NCBI GenBank assembly: GCA_019116785.1
Contig: DXAZ01000086.1
Location: 1 to 50,158 of the forward strand
Direction: 5' to 3'
Length of the DNA stretch: 50,158 nucleotides
From: Candidatus Atopostipes pullistercoris
GTDB taxonomy: Bacteria; Bacillota; Bacilli; Lactobacillales; Carnobacteriaceae_A
Positions 1 through 8,736 of the stretch are shown here, in pieces. The position numbers and the translations under genes were made by a program. The notes beneath the pieces are model-generated. The model was given only the letters and a program-made list of their open reading frames with translations, ran no database searches and had not been told where the DNA came from. Numbering within the stretch: the stretch's first letter is position 1; each line of letters opens with the position of its first letter.

Positions 1-84
1 GAATTAGGAGAGTGCTAAGTCAAAAAATGACCAAGTATTCTAATGGACCAATGACTTATTACAAAAACTGATTTTCTTAAAAGA

Positions 85-553
85 TTACCCTTACAAGTCG
101 GGCCTATTTTTACACTCACTTGTGAGGATAGTGCTGTTACCCTTACAAGTCGGACCTATTTTTAGGCTCACTTGTGAGGATAGTGCTGTTACCCTTACAA
201 GTTGGACTCATTTTTGTGCTCACTTGTGAGGATAAAGCTGTTATCCTTACAAGTCGGACCTATTTTTAGGCTCACTTGTGAGGATAGGGCTGTTACCCTT
301 ACAAGTCGGACCTATTTTTAGGCTCACTTGTGAGGATAGAGCCGGTACCCTAAGGAGTTGGTGTTATTTTTTCGCGCACTTCAAGTGATAAGCCCATTAT
401 CTCCCGGAGTTGGTGTTATTTTTTTCACTCACTTCGGATGATAAGCCTATTATCTCCAGAAGTCAGGTCTTTTTTTCGCGAACTTGAGTAGATTCATCCA
501 TAATCTGTCAAAGTGCAGCTTATTTTACACTTACTTAGAAAGATTCAATCGAT
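85..553. repeat. 52-bp tandem repeat array, each unit a potential hairpin (about 9 units)
   Basis: Units begin near 85, 137, 189, 241, 293, 345, 397, 450 and 501, a period of 52 with one-base drift at the end. Units 1-5 are nearly identical: arm CCTTACAAGT, a T-rich centre, then arm ACTTGTGAGG (for example 141-150 with 170-179), which pair through one G-U. An inner CCTA/TAGG stem around a T-rich loop is present in units 2, 4 and 5. Units 6-9 have diverged in sequence, but unit 7 still pairs (CCGGAGT with ACTTCGG, plus GTG with CAC). The 1-627 stretch holds no credible gene. The array lies downstream of the mnmG terminator. No spacers are present, so it is not CRISPR. Confidence 0.9.
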
Positions 554-560
554 ATTTTTC

Positions 561-598
561 AAAAATCAAAAAAACGAGTCAACTTTTCAGTTAACTCG
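561..598 (-). terminator. Rho-independent terminator of mnmG
   Basis: On the minus strand, arms CGAGT and ACTCG (575-579 and 594-598) with an inner AAC/GTT pairing form a hairpin. It is followed by a T-rich tract (574 down to 561). It lies 30 bases past the mnmG stop codon. Confidence 0.75.
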
Positions 599-627
599 TC
601 ATTTCACGTGCTATTTTATTTTTTTAT

Positions 628-2526
628 TTAATTTTCAACAGTTTCGTAAGATCCTTGTTCCACATACACGCTTAAGATCGCGATATCAGAAGGGGTAACT
701 CCACTAATACGGCTTGCTTGTGCAATGGTTTCAGGTTGAATTTTCGTTAAGCGGTCAACAGCTTCTGTAGCAAGGCTACCCACCAACTTGTAATCAATAT
801 TTGCTGGGATTTTTTTATTTTCCATACGTTTAACTTTATCTACTTTACGTTGAGCTTTGTTAATATACCCTTCATATTTGATATGAATTTCAACTTGTTC
901 TTTAACAGCTTTAGAGACTTCTTTTTCTGGTGGATAAATCGCAGCTACATCATCATAAGAAACATATGGACGACGCATGAAATCGTATGCTAATATGCCA
1001 TCTTTTAATTGAGGTTCTTCTTTTTCTTCCAAATACTCAACCACTTGGCTTGGTTTAATTCGAACAGTTTTTAGACGAGCTAATTCAGCTTCTGTTTGTT
1101 CTCTTTTTTCTGTGAAAGCAGCATAGCGTTCTTCAGAAATTAAACCAAAGTCATACCCATAATCAGTTAAACGGAAATCAGCATTATCATGACGTAATAA
1201 CAAACGATATTCAGCACGAGAAGTCAATAAGCGGTAAGGTTCTGCTGTTCCTTTAGTTACCAAGTCATCAATCATCACACCAATATAACTTTCATTACGT
1301 TTCATAATAAACGGTTCTTTACCTTGGTTTCTCAAAGCTGCATTAATTCCAGCAATCAATCCTTGGCCAGCTGCTTCTTCGTAACCGGATGTTCCATTCG
1401 TTTGACCCGCTGTGAAAAGTCCCTCGACCATTTTCGTTTCAAGACTTGGTCGCAATTGATGAGGTAAAATGACATCATATTCTATAGCATACCCAGTACG
1501 CATCATTTGGGCATTTTCTAACCCTTTTACAGATCGTAGCATATCGACTTGTACATCTTCAGGAAGTGAAGTATTTAAACCTTGAACGTAAATCTCATCG
1601 GTATCGGCACTTTCTGGTTCTAAGAAAATTTGATGGCGATTTTTATCAGCGAAACGCACAACTTTATCTTCAATCGATGGGCAATAGCGAGCGCCTACTC
1701 CATCAATAATCCCTGTAAACATTGGTGCACGATCAATATTACTTAAGATTGTTTCGTGTGTTCCTTCGTTTGTATAGGTTAACCAGCATGAATATTGATC
1801 TTCAATTGGCATATAATCTTCATCTTTTGATTCATAGCTAAAATGATGTGGTTCCGCGTCACCTGGTTGTTCTTCAGTATAAGAATAATCAATAGAATCT
1901 TTATGGATTCTTGGAGGTGTCCCTGTTTTAAAACGGCTCAATTCAAAACCGTGTTCTTCTAAATTTTCTTGGAGTTTAATAGAAGGTAACGTATTTTCTG
2001 GACCAGATGAATATTTTAATTCTCCAATAATTATTTGTCCACGAGCTGAAGTTCCTGTGGTTAAAACAACAGATTTTGCTCGGTAAATGGCTCCAGTGTT
2101 AGAAACGACTCCTTCAATTTTATTCTCTTCAATAATTAGTTCTTCAATAATTCCTTGTTTAATATCTAGATTTTTAGTATGTTCTAGTGTCTTTTTCATT
2201 TCCAAAGAGTATAAGTGTTTATCGGCTTGTGCCCGCAACGCACGAACAGCAGGACCTTTTGCGGTATTTAGTAGACGCATTTGGATATAGGTTTTATCAA
2301 TATTTCGACCCATTTCTCCACCAAGGGCATCAATTTCTCGGACAACAATTCCTTTTGCCGGTCCTCCGATAGAAGGATTGCAAGGCATAAAAGCAATTTT
2401 ATCTAAACTAATTGTAACCAACAAAGTTTTTTGTCCCATACGTGCTGCTGCCAATGCCGCTTCAACTCCAGCGTGTCCACCACCTACAACGACTACATCA
2501 TAATTTCCAGCTTCATATTTTTGCAT
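628..2526 (-). CDS. mnmG: MnmG (GidA), tRNA U34 carboxymethylaminomethyl modification enzyme
   Basis: This FAD-dependent subunit works with MnmE to build the (carboxymethyl)aminomethyl group on the wobble uridine of several tRNAs, using methylene-tetrahydrofolate. The 632-residue length is normal for the long MnmG form. The N-terminal dinucleotide-binding glycines GGGHAG sit at residues 15-20, followed by the family signature PCNPSIGG. The C-terminal helical domain that contacts MnmE is complete ([12 protein letters not shown]). The gene follows mnmE by 14 bases, so the two are almost certainly co-transcribed. The usual next gene in Bacillota, rsmG, is not downstream here; a terminator and the 52-bp array are found instead. 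Confidence 0.98.
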   Translation of the reverse strand: MQKYEAGNYDVVVVGGGHAGVEAALAAARMGQKTLLVTISLDKIAFMPCNPSIGGPAKGIVVREIDALGGEMGRNIDKTYIQMRLLNTAKGPAVRALRAQADKHLYSLEMKKTLEHTKNLDIKQGIIEELIIEENKIEGVVSNTGAIYRAKSVVLTTGTSARGQIIIGELKYSSGPENTLPSIKLQENLEEHGFELSRFKTGTPPRIHKDSIDYSYTEEQPGDAEPHHFSYESKDEDYMPIEDQYSCWLTYTNEGTHETILSNIDRAPMFTGIIDGVGARYCPSIEDKVVRFADKNRHQIFLEPESADTDEIYVQGLNTSLPEDVQVDMLRSVKGLENAQMMRTGYAIEYDVILPHQLRPSLETKMVEGLFTAGQTNGTSGYEEAAGQGLIAGINAALRNQGKEPFIMKRNESYIGVMIDDLVTKGTAEPYRLLTSRAEYRLLLRHDNADFRLTDYGYDFGLISEERYAAFTEKREQTEAELARLKTVRIKPSQVVEYLEEKEEPQLKDGILAYDFMRRPYVSYDDVAAIYPPEKEVSKAVKEQVEIHIKYEGYINKAQRKVDKVKRMENKKIPANIDYKLVGSLATEAVDRLTKIQPETIAQASRISGVTPSDIAILSVYVEQGSYETVEN

Positions 2527-2540
2527 AATAACCTCCTATG

Positions 2541-3929
2541 TTATTTTCCAAGGCAAAATTGACTAAATAATTGCGTAATCAATTCATCTTGTACTGAATC
2601 TCCGGTAACTTCTCCTAATAAATCCCAAGCTCTAGTCAAGTCGATTTGAACTAAATCAACCGGCATCCCTAACTCGATCCCTTCAATTACTTCTTCTAAG
2701 GATTGGATGGACTGTTCAAGCAATGAAATGTGACGAATATTTGAGATATAAGTTGCATCTTTTTCTCCCGTTTTTCCTTCAAAGAACAAATCAACAATTG
2801 CATTTTCGACCTCATTAATTCCTGTATTTTCAGTAATTGATACTGAAATGACTGAGTTTGGATCGACTTTTTCTAGTAATTTATCAACGTCTAATTTTTG
2901 AATTAAATCCATTTTATTTAAAAGAATTAAGCGTTCTTTATTTTCTGTTAACTCTAATAATTCAAAATCTTCATCAGTCAACTCTTGACTTTGATCAAAG
3001 ATCAATAAGACCAATTCTGCTTGTTCAATTTCTTTTTTACTTCGAATCACGCCAATACGTTCAACTTCGTCTTCTGTATCACGAATTCCGGCTGTATCAA
3101 TTAATCGTAAAGGAACGCCCTTTACATTCACAAATTCTTCAATGACATCTCTTGTCGTTCCTGCAATATCCGTGACGATTGCTTTATCTGAACGCGCGAA
3201 TACGTTAAGCAAACTTGATTTTCCAACATTTGGTCGTCCAATAATCGCTGTCGCTAAGCCATCTCGTAAAATTTTACCTTGTTGTGCGGTTTCTAAAATT
3301 CGTTCAACATGTTCTTTCACTTCAGTTGCTTTCTCAAGTAATAATTGTGAAGTCATTTCCTCCACATCATCATATTCAGGATAATCAATATTTACTTCAA
3401 CTTGAGCGAGTGTTTCTAAAATTTCTTGTCGTAAATTTTTAATTAATTCGGATAGATTTCCATCTAATTGTGAAATTGCATTATGCATCGCTTTATCTGT
3501 CTTCGCGCGAATCACATCCATCACAGCTTCCGCTTGCGATAAATCAATTCGTCCATTTAAGAACGCTCGTTTTGTAAATTCACCCGGCTCAGCTAAGCGA
3601 GCACCAGCACTTAAAACGGTTTGTAGGACTTTGTTTGTAACATGTACTCCGCCATGTGTATTAATTTCTACAATATCTTCACGGGTGTACGTTTTTGGGC
3701 CACGCATAATCGTAACCATCACTTCGTCAATTTTTTCATTTGTTTTTGGATGATAAATATTCCCATAATGAATGGTATGAGAAGGCTGATCAGAAAGCCG
3801 TTTGTCTCCCAGCTTATAAACTTTTTCAGCAATCTCTAAGGCCTCATCCCCACTCAAACGAACAATTCCAATCCCACCTTCTCCTGGTGGAGTTGAAATA
3901 GCTGCAATTGTGTCAAATTCTATCGCCAT
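2541..3929 (-). CDS. mnmE: MnmE (TrmE), tRNA modification GTPase
   Basis: GTPase partner of MnmG in wobble-uridine modification. The protein has an N-terminal folate-binding domain, a helical domain interrupted by a G domain, and the C-terminal FCLGK whose Cys is the family hallmark. The G domain shows GRPNVGKS at about residues 231-238, then [12 protein letters not shown] and NKMD. The reading frame stays open up to 4055, but the start is set at the ATG at 3929. It is preceded by AAGGAG at good spacing and gives the canonical MAIEFDTIA start and a 462-residue protein, typical of the family. A long terminator-like hairpin lies just upstream. Confidence 0.97.
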   Translation of the reverse strand: MAIEFDTIAAISTPPGEGGIGIVRLSGDEALEIAEKVYKLGDKRLSDQPSHTIHYGNIYHPKTNEKIDEVMVTIMRGPKTYTREDIVEINTHGGVHVTNKVLQTVLSAGARLAEPGEFTKRAFLNGRIDLSQAEAVMDVIRAKTDKAMHNAISQLDGNLSELIKNLRQEILETLAQVEVNIDYPEYDDVEEMTSQLLLEKATEVKEHVERILETAQQGKILRDGLATAIIGRPNVGKSSLLNVFARSDKAIVTDIAGTTRDVIEEFVNVKGVPLRLIDTAGIRDTEDEVERIGVIRSKKEIEQAELVLLIFDQSQELTDEDFELLELTENKERLILLNKMDLIQKLDVDKLLEKVDPNSVISVSITENTGINEVENAIVDLFFEGKTGEKDATYISNIRHISLLEQSIQSLEEVIEGIELGMPVDLVQIDLTRAWDLLGEVTGDSVQDELITQLFSQFCLGK

Positions 3930-3975
3930 CTTCACTACTCCTTTATTTATATTGTTTAAATTTATTTTAACAAAT

Positions 3976-4050
3976 AAAAAAAGCACTTGATTTACCTTGG
4001 AAAATGACTCTCTTACAAAGATTGTAAGCGTCTCAAAGGTAAAAAGTACT
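3976..4050 (-). terminator. Three-tier terminator-like hairpin between folC and mnmE
   Basis: Read on the minus strand, three nested helices form: AGTACTT with AAGTGCT (4050-4044 and 3988-3982, one G-U), TTACCTT with AAGGTAA (4042-4036 and 3998-3992), and CTTACAA with TTGTAAG around a TCT loop. A run of seven T follows at 3982-3976. It could simply end the folC transcript, or act as an attenuator ahead of mnmE, whose start is 47 bases downstream. The structure is seen in the sequence; the role is inferred. Confidence 0.6.
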
Positions 4051-4159
4051 TTCACTACTTTTTAAGTAATATTTATTCTGTTTTCATTTGCGGATACCAT
4101 TCTATACAATTCGAAGCAAGAATTCAAGGGTTAAGCTCATATTTTTTACAATTTTATAT

Positions 4160-5434
4160 TTAACTAAGGGCTTTCTTAATATCTCCTACTAAATACAAAG
4201 AACCATATTGTATTACAATCTCTTCTTTTGGTATTTGTTCTTTAATATAAGTGAGGACGTCTTCTATTTCAAAAAATGCACGTGCTTTGTAGCCTTTAGC
4301 TTCTAAGTCATTTGCGACGCGGGAAGCATCAAAACCTCGATAAGGATCTGGTGAAATGATCAGGAATTCCTGCGCGAGGGGGAAAACTTTTTCGAGCATG
4401 GCTTCGTAATCTTTGTCGCGCATCATGCCAACTACGAAATGAAACTTTTGATTTGGAAATAATTCTTCTAACGTTTCAACCAATCGATTCACGCTTACCC
4501 GATTATGTGCCCCATCAATATAAAATAATGGTTCTTCGGCTATTTTTTCAAATCGTCCGGACCAAGTCGCTTTTTTTAGTCCTCGATAAATGACTTCATC
4601 GGTTAATGGGTATCCTTTTTCTTTTAAAATTTCACAGGCTTCGAGCACTACACAGGCATTTTCGATTTGATGTAAGCCTAAAAAAGAAAGTTCCACATCC
4701 AAAAAAGAGTGATAATTAAATTTCTGGTGATTTTTTGTACTAGAAATTACTTCGATTTGATCGGTTTCTACAAAAGTTAATTGTCCATCTACTTTTTCTG
4801 CCCAATCAAAAGCAATTTTTTTCAAAGAGGATTCAACGGGTCCAACTACCAAGTGTCCATTTTTCTTTAAAATCTGTACTTTTTCATTCATGATCGCTTC
4901 TTTTGAATTTCCAAGTATCTTCACGTGATCAATTCCTATTGAAGTAATTACAGCAACATCTGGTGTTTCGATAACATTTGTTGAGTCCAAACGTCCCCCA
5001 ATTCCTGCTTCTAGAATAATCACATCCGGTTGTTTTTCTTGAAAATATAAAAAGGTGACCGTGGTTAACAACTCAAAGGCATAGAATTTTTCGTTTAATT
5101 CTTCCTCAAGTTCTAAAATTACGGGTTCTATTTTCTTCATAATACGAATAAGATCGGCATCCGCAATATATTCATTATTTAATCGAATACGCTCGTTTAT
5201 TACTTCTAAATGAGGGGAAGTAAAAAGGCCAACGTTTAATCCTGCTTCACGTAAAATGGATTGAAAGAAAGAGGCTGTTGAGCCTTTCCCGTTTGTTCCT
5301 GTAATATGAATAAATGATAGGCTTTTTTGTGGATGATCCAAACGACTTAATAATTGAAAGAGGCGATTTAAACTTTTTTTCTGCCCATTTCCACGATTTG
5401 TATTAATATAACTGATCACTTTTTCTATATTCAT
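4160..5434 (-). CDS. folC: FolC, dihydrofolate synthase / folylpolyglutamate synthase
   Basis: Adds glutamate to dihydropteroate and extends polyglutamate tails on folates in the cytoplasm. The Mur-ligase-type ATP loop GTNGKGST lies at residues 46-53, and later motifs typical of the family include EAGIGGRLD and IDGAHN. Its 424 residues match the family. The ATG at 5434 has AAGGGG upstream. The position between jag and mnmE is unusual, since those two are commonly adjacent in this conserved origin cluster. A link through folate is possible because MnmEG use methylene-tetrahydrofolate. A perfect 12-bp inverted repeat lies just upstream of the ribosome-binding site. FolC acting in both reactions is assumed from family, not shown. 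Confidence 0.95.
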   Translation of the reverse strand: MNIEKVISYINTNRGNGQKKSLNRLFQLLSRLDHPQKSLSFIHITGTNGKGSTASFFQSILREAGLNVGLFTSPHLEVINERIRLNNEYIADADLIRIMKKIEPVILELEEELNEKFYAFELLTTVTFLYFQEKQPDVIILEAGIGGRLDSTNVIETPDVAVITSIGIDHVKILGNSKEAIMNEKVQILKKNGHLVVGPVESSLKKIAFDWAEKVDGQLTFVETDQIEVISSTKNHQKFNYHSFLDVELSFLGLHQIENACVVLEACEILKEKGYPLTDEVIYRGLKKATWSGRFEKIAEEPLFYIDGAHNRVSVNRLVETLEELFPNQKFHFVVGMMRDKDYEAMLEKVFPLAQEFLIISPDPYRGFDASRVANDLEAKGYKARAFFEIEDVLTYIKEQIPKEEIVIQYGSLYLVGDIKKALS

Positions 5435-5449
5435 CTAGTCATCCCCTTA

Positions 5450-5475
5450 TTGAAATGAATGTTCATTCATTTCAA
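5450..5475. promoter_or_regulatory. Perfect 12-bp inverted repeat in front of folC (candidate operator)
   Basis: TTGAAATGAATG (5450-5461), a two-base TT spacer, then CATTCATTTCAA (5464-5475) form an exact inverted repeat. The site ends 16 bases before the folC start on the minus strand and abuts the Shine-Dalgarno. The TGAATG..CATTCA core resembles TetR-family operators (for example Bacillus FadR-type sites), but no regulator gene is nearby. It could instead act as a 5'-UTR hairpin. Confidence 0.5.
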
Positions 5476-5494
5476 CCATTTTCTTTTACAGTTC

Positions 5495-5552
5495 AAAAAT
5501 ACTCTCGAATAAGAATAACATTTAAAGAAAAATTATTCATACTCAAGAGTAT
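5495..5552 (-). terminator. Probable terminator downstream of jag
   Basis: On the minus strand ATACTCT (5552-5546) pairs with AGAGTAT (5505-5499), with an inner GAATAA/TTATTC helix, followed by a short TTTTT. The U tract is short, so it may be leaky and allow read-through into folC. Confidence 0.5.
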
Positions 5553-5581
5553 CTTTTTATTTATAGATATCGTTTTAAAAA

Positions 5582-6502
5582 TTATTGATTTTCTGGTTCA
5601 ACCACTAAATAACGTTTTGGTTCGCGTCCTTCAGAATGGGTCTTAACTTTTGGATTTTCATTTAAATAACGATGAATTTGTTTTCGTTCGTGTGCAGGCA
5701 TTGGGTCCAACTTGACACGGCGATTGGTTTTGATCACTTTTTCTGCTGTGCGTTCTGCCAATGCTTCAACGGTATTTCGACGACGTTCACGATACTTTTC
5801 TACATCTACACGAACATTGATTTTACTGTGTGCAAGTTGATGCATGTGATTTTGGGCCAATGTTTGTAAGCCATTTAATACTTTTCCATGACGGCCTATC
5901 ACTAAACCAGCATTTTCTGTTTCAACGTCATACTTCACATTATTATTCACTCGACTTGTATAAACTTCAACATCTGAGATACCCATTTGTAGGATAATAT
6001 CTTTTAAATACTGGCGAACATTATCAATAGCTTCTTGATCTTCTCTTTTAATTTCTTCTTCTTTGTCTATTTCTCTTTCCATTTGAGCGGATTTTTCATT
6101 TTTTTCTACAAGCTCCACTTCAGTCGAATCACGACCTTCAGTAAGTTCTTCTACACTCATCTTAGATTCTTCCACTTTGGCTTCTTGTTCATTTTTGATT
6201 TCTTGTTTATTGGTTGATTGTGTAACTTTTTCTTTTTTAACTTCTTTTGGAGCTTCTTTTGGTGTGGATGGTTGTTTTCGCTCTAGTTCTAAATCATCAT
6301 TGAATAATTCATCGACAAGATTTACTTCTTCTGTTCTCTCAACAATCACAACAGCATCTTTTTGACCAATTCCTAAAAAACCTTTTTTACCAGGCTCTTC
6401 TACTGTAATCTTCGCTTCGTCTTTAGTAATACCTAATGCATTAAGACCTTTAATAATAGCTTCTTCTTGTGTTGCTGCTTGTGCAATATATTTTTCCTTC
6501 AC
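5582..6502 (-). CDS. jag: Jag/KhpB family RNA-binding protein (SpoIIIJ-associated)
   Basis: Contains an N-terminal Jag_N domain (about residues 1-55), a long charged Lys/Glu-rich linker (about 60-160), then a KH domain with GRHGKVLNGLQ and a C-terminal R3H domain ending GREPKRYLVVEP. Family members (KhpB/EloR) bind RNA and affect cell division and elongation in Gram-positive cocci. The frame is open to an ATG at 6517. I prefer the GTG at 6502, because GGAGGG lies 7-12 bases upstream of it and the earlier ATG would overlap that site. The gene is 61 bases downstream of yidC, the usual pairing. Confidence 0.93.
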   Translation of the reverse strand: MKEKYIAQAATQEEAIIKGLNALGITKDEAKITVEEPGKKGFLGIGQKDAVVIVERTEEVNLVDELFNDDLELERKQPSTPKEAPKEVKKEKVTQSTNKQEIKNEQEAKVEESKMSVEELTEGRDSTEVELVEKNEKSAQMEREIDKEEEIKREDQEAIDNVRQYLKDIILQMGISDVEVYTSRVNNNVKYDVETENAGLVIGRHGKVLNGLQTLAQNHMHQLAHSKINVRVDVEKYRERRRNTVEALAERTAEKVIKTNRRVKLDPMPAHERKQIHRYLNENPKVKTHSEGREPKRYLVVEPENQ

Positions 6503-6563
6503 GAGTCTACCCTCCATTAGATCATAGTCATTTTATTTCATCTAATATTATTATAACAAAAAA

Positions 6564-7418
6564 TTATTTTCTTACACTTCGACCAGTTTTTCTAGCTTTA
6601 TTGATCGCTCTTTTTCTACGACGTTCTTTTTCTTTTTCCATTTCTTCTTTTTCTTTAAGTTTTCTACGTTTAACAAATGGATTGTTGAAAATCAAAGTAA
6701 TGATAGCTCGTGTTGCATTAGAAGTTGCAAAATATAAAGCTAATGAACTAGAAACTCTAAACGTAATGAAAAAAATCATTACAGGCATTATAAATGTTGT
6801 TGCATTTGTTTTTGCTGCCGGATTTCCATAAGACATTAACATACTATTTGCCATAGTAAAGGCCGCAGCCAGCAATGGTAAAATATAATAAGGGTCAGAT
6901 GAGCCTAACTCTAACCATAAGAAATGACCAGTTGCTAATTCCGGTGTACGAACAACCGTTTGATACAAGGCGATAAAAACTGGCATTTGAACTAACATCG
7001 GTAAGCAACCCATTAATGGATTTACGCCCGCTTCATCTTGTAATTTTTTTGTTTCTTCTTGTAATTTCGCCTGTGTCTCTTCATCTCTAGATGAATATTT
7101 CTCACGCAATTCTTCTAGCTGAGGTTGAATTTCTTGTGTTTTTTCTATACTTTTTTGTTGATAATTCGTTAATGGTAACAAAATAATTTGCCCTAAGGCG
7201 GTAAATACAATAACAGCTAAACCATAACTCCCACCTAGTAGATCTGAAAGCCATAAAATAAATTGAGATAAATTATAAATAATAACTCCATCCCAAAAAC
7301 CACTACTATCAGGACCAATCGGCTCTGTAGAAGCCCCACAAGCGCTTAAAATGACAACAAACCCTAAAAGCGTAAATGTGAGGAGCATCCGTTTATTCTT
7401 TTTATAAAACTCTTTCAC
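6564..7418 (-). CDS. yidC: YidC/OxaA membrane protein insertase, lipoprotein type
   Basis: Inserts and folds membrane proteins with or without SecYEG. The start codon is GTG with TAGGAGAG upstream. A lipoprotein signal peptide ends in LSAC, with Cys27 as the predicted lipidated residue, as in Gram-positive YidC1 (SpoIIIJ). About five membrane segments follow, with a charged coiled hairpin near residues 95-130 and a very basic tail (RRKRAINKARKTGRSVRK), which in this family can contact the ribosome. The length of 284 residues is normal. It sits between rnpA and jag, as in most Bacillota. Confidence 0.97.
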   Translation of the reverse strand: MKEFYKKNKRMLLTFTLLGFVVILSACGASTEPIGPDSSGFWDGVIIYNLSQFILWLSDLLGGSYGLAVIVFTALGQIILLPLTNYQQKSIEKTQEIQPQLEELREKYSSRDEETQAKLQEETKKLQDEAGVNPLMGCLPMLVQMPVFIALYQTVVRTPELATGHFLWLELGSSDPYYILPLLAAAFTMANSMLMSYGNPAAKTNATTFIMPVMIFFITFRVSSSLALYFATSNATRAIITLIFNNPFVKRRKLKEKEEMEKEKERRRKRAINKARKTGRSVRK

Positions 7419-7496
7419 TATTCTTCTCTCCTAAAATATATTCAATTTATTCTACTATAGTATACATTAAATAAGTCCTTATATATGCATCTTTTA

Positions 7497-7850
7497 TCAA
7501 AGTTCATGTGAAATAACATGGGAAAGAGACAATACATGTAGAAGACTCTTTTTTATTTCTAAATAATCCATTTGGCTGACTGGTTTTCTGGCAATCACTA
7601 TAAAATCAAGTTCTTGATTAAATTTTTTTTCTTTATCTAATTCCATTAAGGCGTGACGTATTCTTCTTTTCACTTGATTTCGAGTAACCGCATTTCCAAT
7701 CTTTTTACCTACAGAAATTCCTACACGAAAATGATCTTGTCCCTCTTTAGGAAGTTTATAGATTACAAATTGACGGTTTGCTTTAGATTGACCACGACTA
7801 AAAACTTTTTGAAAGTCTTTTTCTGACTTTACTCTATAAGCTTTTTTCAT
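7497..7850 (-). CDS. rnpA: Ribonuclease P protein component
   Basis: Protein subunit of RNase P, which assists the catalytic RNA in trimming tRNA 5' ends. The 117-residue product has the conserved basic RNR helix ([16 protein letters not shown]) and the N-terminal [12 protein letters not shown] segment typical of the family. A GAAGGGAAG ribosome-binding site precedes the ATG. It follows rpmH, with a terminator-like hairpin in the 123-base gap that may reduce rnpA expression relative to L34. Confidence 0.97.
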   Translation of the reverse strand: MKKAYRVKSEKDFQKVFSRGQSKANRQFVIYKLPKEGQDHFRVGISVGKKIGNAVTRNQVKRRIRHALMELDKEKKFNQELDFIVIARKPVSQMDYLEIKKSLLHVLSLSHVISHEL

Positions 7851-7896
7851 CTTTTTACTTCCCTTCTTTTTTAATTATGATAAATTTCACTTTCTT

Positions 7897-7945
7897 AAAA
7901 AACAAAAAAGCGACGTTCACTCATTATCATGAGATCCTGTCGCTT
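7897..7945 (-). terminator. Terminator-like hairpin between rpmH and rnpA
   Basis: AAGCGAC (7908-7914) pairs with GTCGCTT (7939-7945), enclosing a second CTCAT/ATGAG helix. On the minus strand it is followed by TTTTTTGTTTTTT. A strong hairpin with a U-rich tail here would cut most transcripts after rpmH and let only a part reach rnpA-yidC-jag. Confidence 0.7.
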
Positions 7946-7973
7946 AGTTTTTTATGAAACGTATTCTTCATAA

Positions 7974-8114
7974 TTAATGAGTCAGACGCTTTCTACCTTT
8001 ACGACGTCTGTTTTTTAAAACTCTACGTCCATTTTTAGTACTCATTCGTTTACGGAATCCGTGAACTTTTTTTCTTTTGCGTTTTTTTGGTTGATATGTT
8101 AATCCTTCTGACAT
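7974..8114 (-). CDS. rpmH: Ribosomal protein bL34
   Basis: A 46-residue, extremely basic protein of the 50S subunit. The product starts [20 protein letters not shown], continues with [20 protein letters not shown] and ends RKRLTH, matching the L34 family end to end with a slightly extended N terminus. A perfect AGGAGGT lies eight bases before the ATG, and a strong promoter is found about 85 bases upstream. It is the first gene of the leftward origin-proximal transcript (rpmH-rnpA-yidC-jag). Confidence 0.98.
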   Translation of the reverse strand: MSEGLTYQPKKRKRKKVHGFRKRMSTKNGRRVLKNRRRKGRKRLTH

Positions 8115-8199
8115 TTAAAAACACCTCCTGAATTCATTGAACAATCATTTATTCACTAAAATATAATATAACATTATTACCATGCGAACAGACTAACCC

Positions 8200-8228
8200 A
8201 TTTTATGAAAAAATGCCATTCTTGTCAA
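8200..8228 (-). promoter_or_regulatory. Sigma-A-type promoter for rpmH
   Basis: On the minus strand, TTGACA (8228-8223), a 17-base spacer and TAAAAT (8205-8200). The expected start lies about 80 bases before the rpmH ATG. Confidence 0.75.
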
Positions 8229-8384
8229 CTAGATTTTTAATTTTCTGTCATTATTGTCATTAACATATGAAATTGTCTCAATAGTTAACAAATGAAAATG
8301 TCCCATCCATACGATACCTTGTCTTAGTTGCATAAAGCAGGAGAATGTTTATCAATGAAATTTTTATTCACTTTTTATTAAAAC

Positions 8385-8677
8385 TTATCCACATTCTATG
8401 TGTATGCTAAAATTTCTTTTTTGCGTTATCCACACAATTTTTTATGCTTTTTTCTTATTCCACACCCATGTTTATAAATTGTTAACATATCCACAAAACA
8501 TGTGCATAACTACTAATAATCTCTTAGATAAAGGCTTTTATTTTTCAATAAGTTATCCACAAAACTGATTTTAAGAGAAGTTTATATTTTATTATCCACA
8601 AAACTTACTCACTATGTGGATAACTTTGACACAAGCTCTGAATTTATTTATGCACAATTTAATTATTCTGTGGAAAA
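8385..8677. other. oriC part 1: DnaA-box cluster upstream of dnaA
   Basis: Exact TTATNCACA boxes occur on the plus strand at 8385-8393, 8426-8434, 8553-8561, 8592-8600 and 8648-8656. On the minus strand they occur at 8501-8509 and 8615-8623. One-mismatch boxes lie at 8487-8495 and 8669-8677. The surrounding 8115-8736 interval is AT-rich and otherwise holds only the rpmH and dnaA promoters. Together with the cluster after dnaA it makes a bipartite origin of the Bacillus type. Confidence 0.92.
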
Positions 8678-8699
8678 CTATTCAAACACATGATAAAAT
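8671..8699 (+). promoter_or_regulatory. Probable dnaA promoter
   Basis: TGGAAA at 8671-8676, a 17-base spacer, and an extended -10, TGATAAAAT (hexamer 8694-8699). The -35 overlaps a near-consensus DnaA box (8669-8677), which would allow autoregulation. A second -35-like TTGACA at 8626-8631 has no good -10 partner. Confidence 0.5.
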
Positions 8700-8736
8700 A
8701 AAAGATACCATATTACTTATAAAGGAGAGAAACCAC

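Noticed and set aside
85-553. CRISPR array
   Set aside because: The 52-bp units abut each other with no unique spacers, and no cas gene is present.
3930-4055. N-terminal extension of MnmE
   Set aside because: It reads through a terminator-like hairpin, lacks a ribosome-binding site, and makes the protein 42 residues longer than the family.
8455-8463. Additional DnaA box (TATTCCACA)
   Set aside because: Two mismatches from TTATNCACA; not counted in the cluster.
8614-8736. N-terminal extension of DnaA
   Set aside because: It covers DnaA boxes and the likely promoter, while GTG 8737 has a good AAAGGAG.
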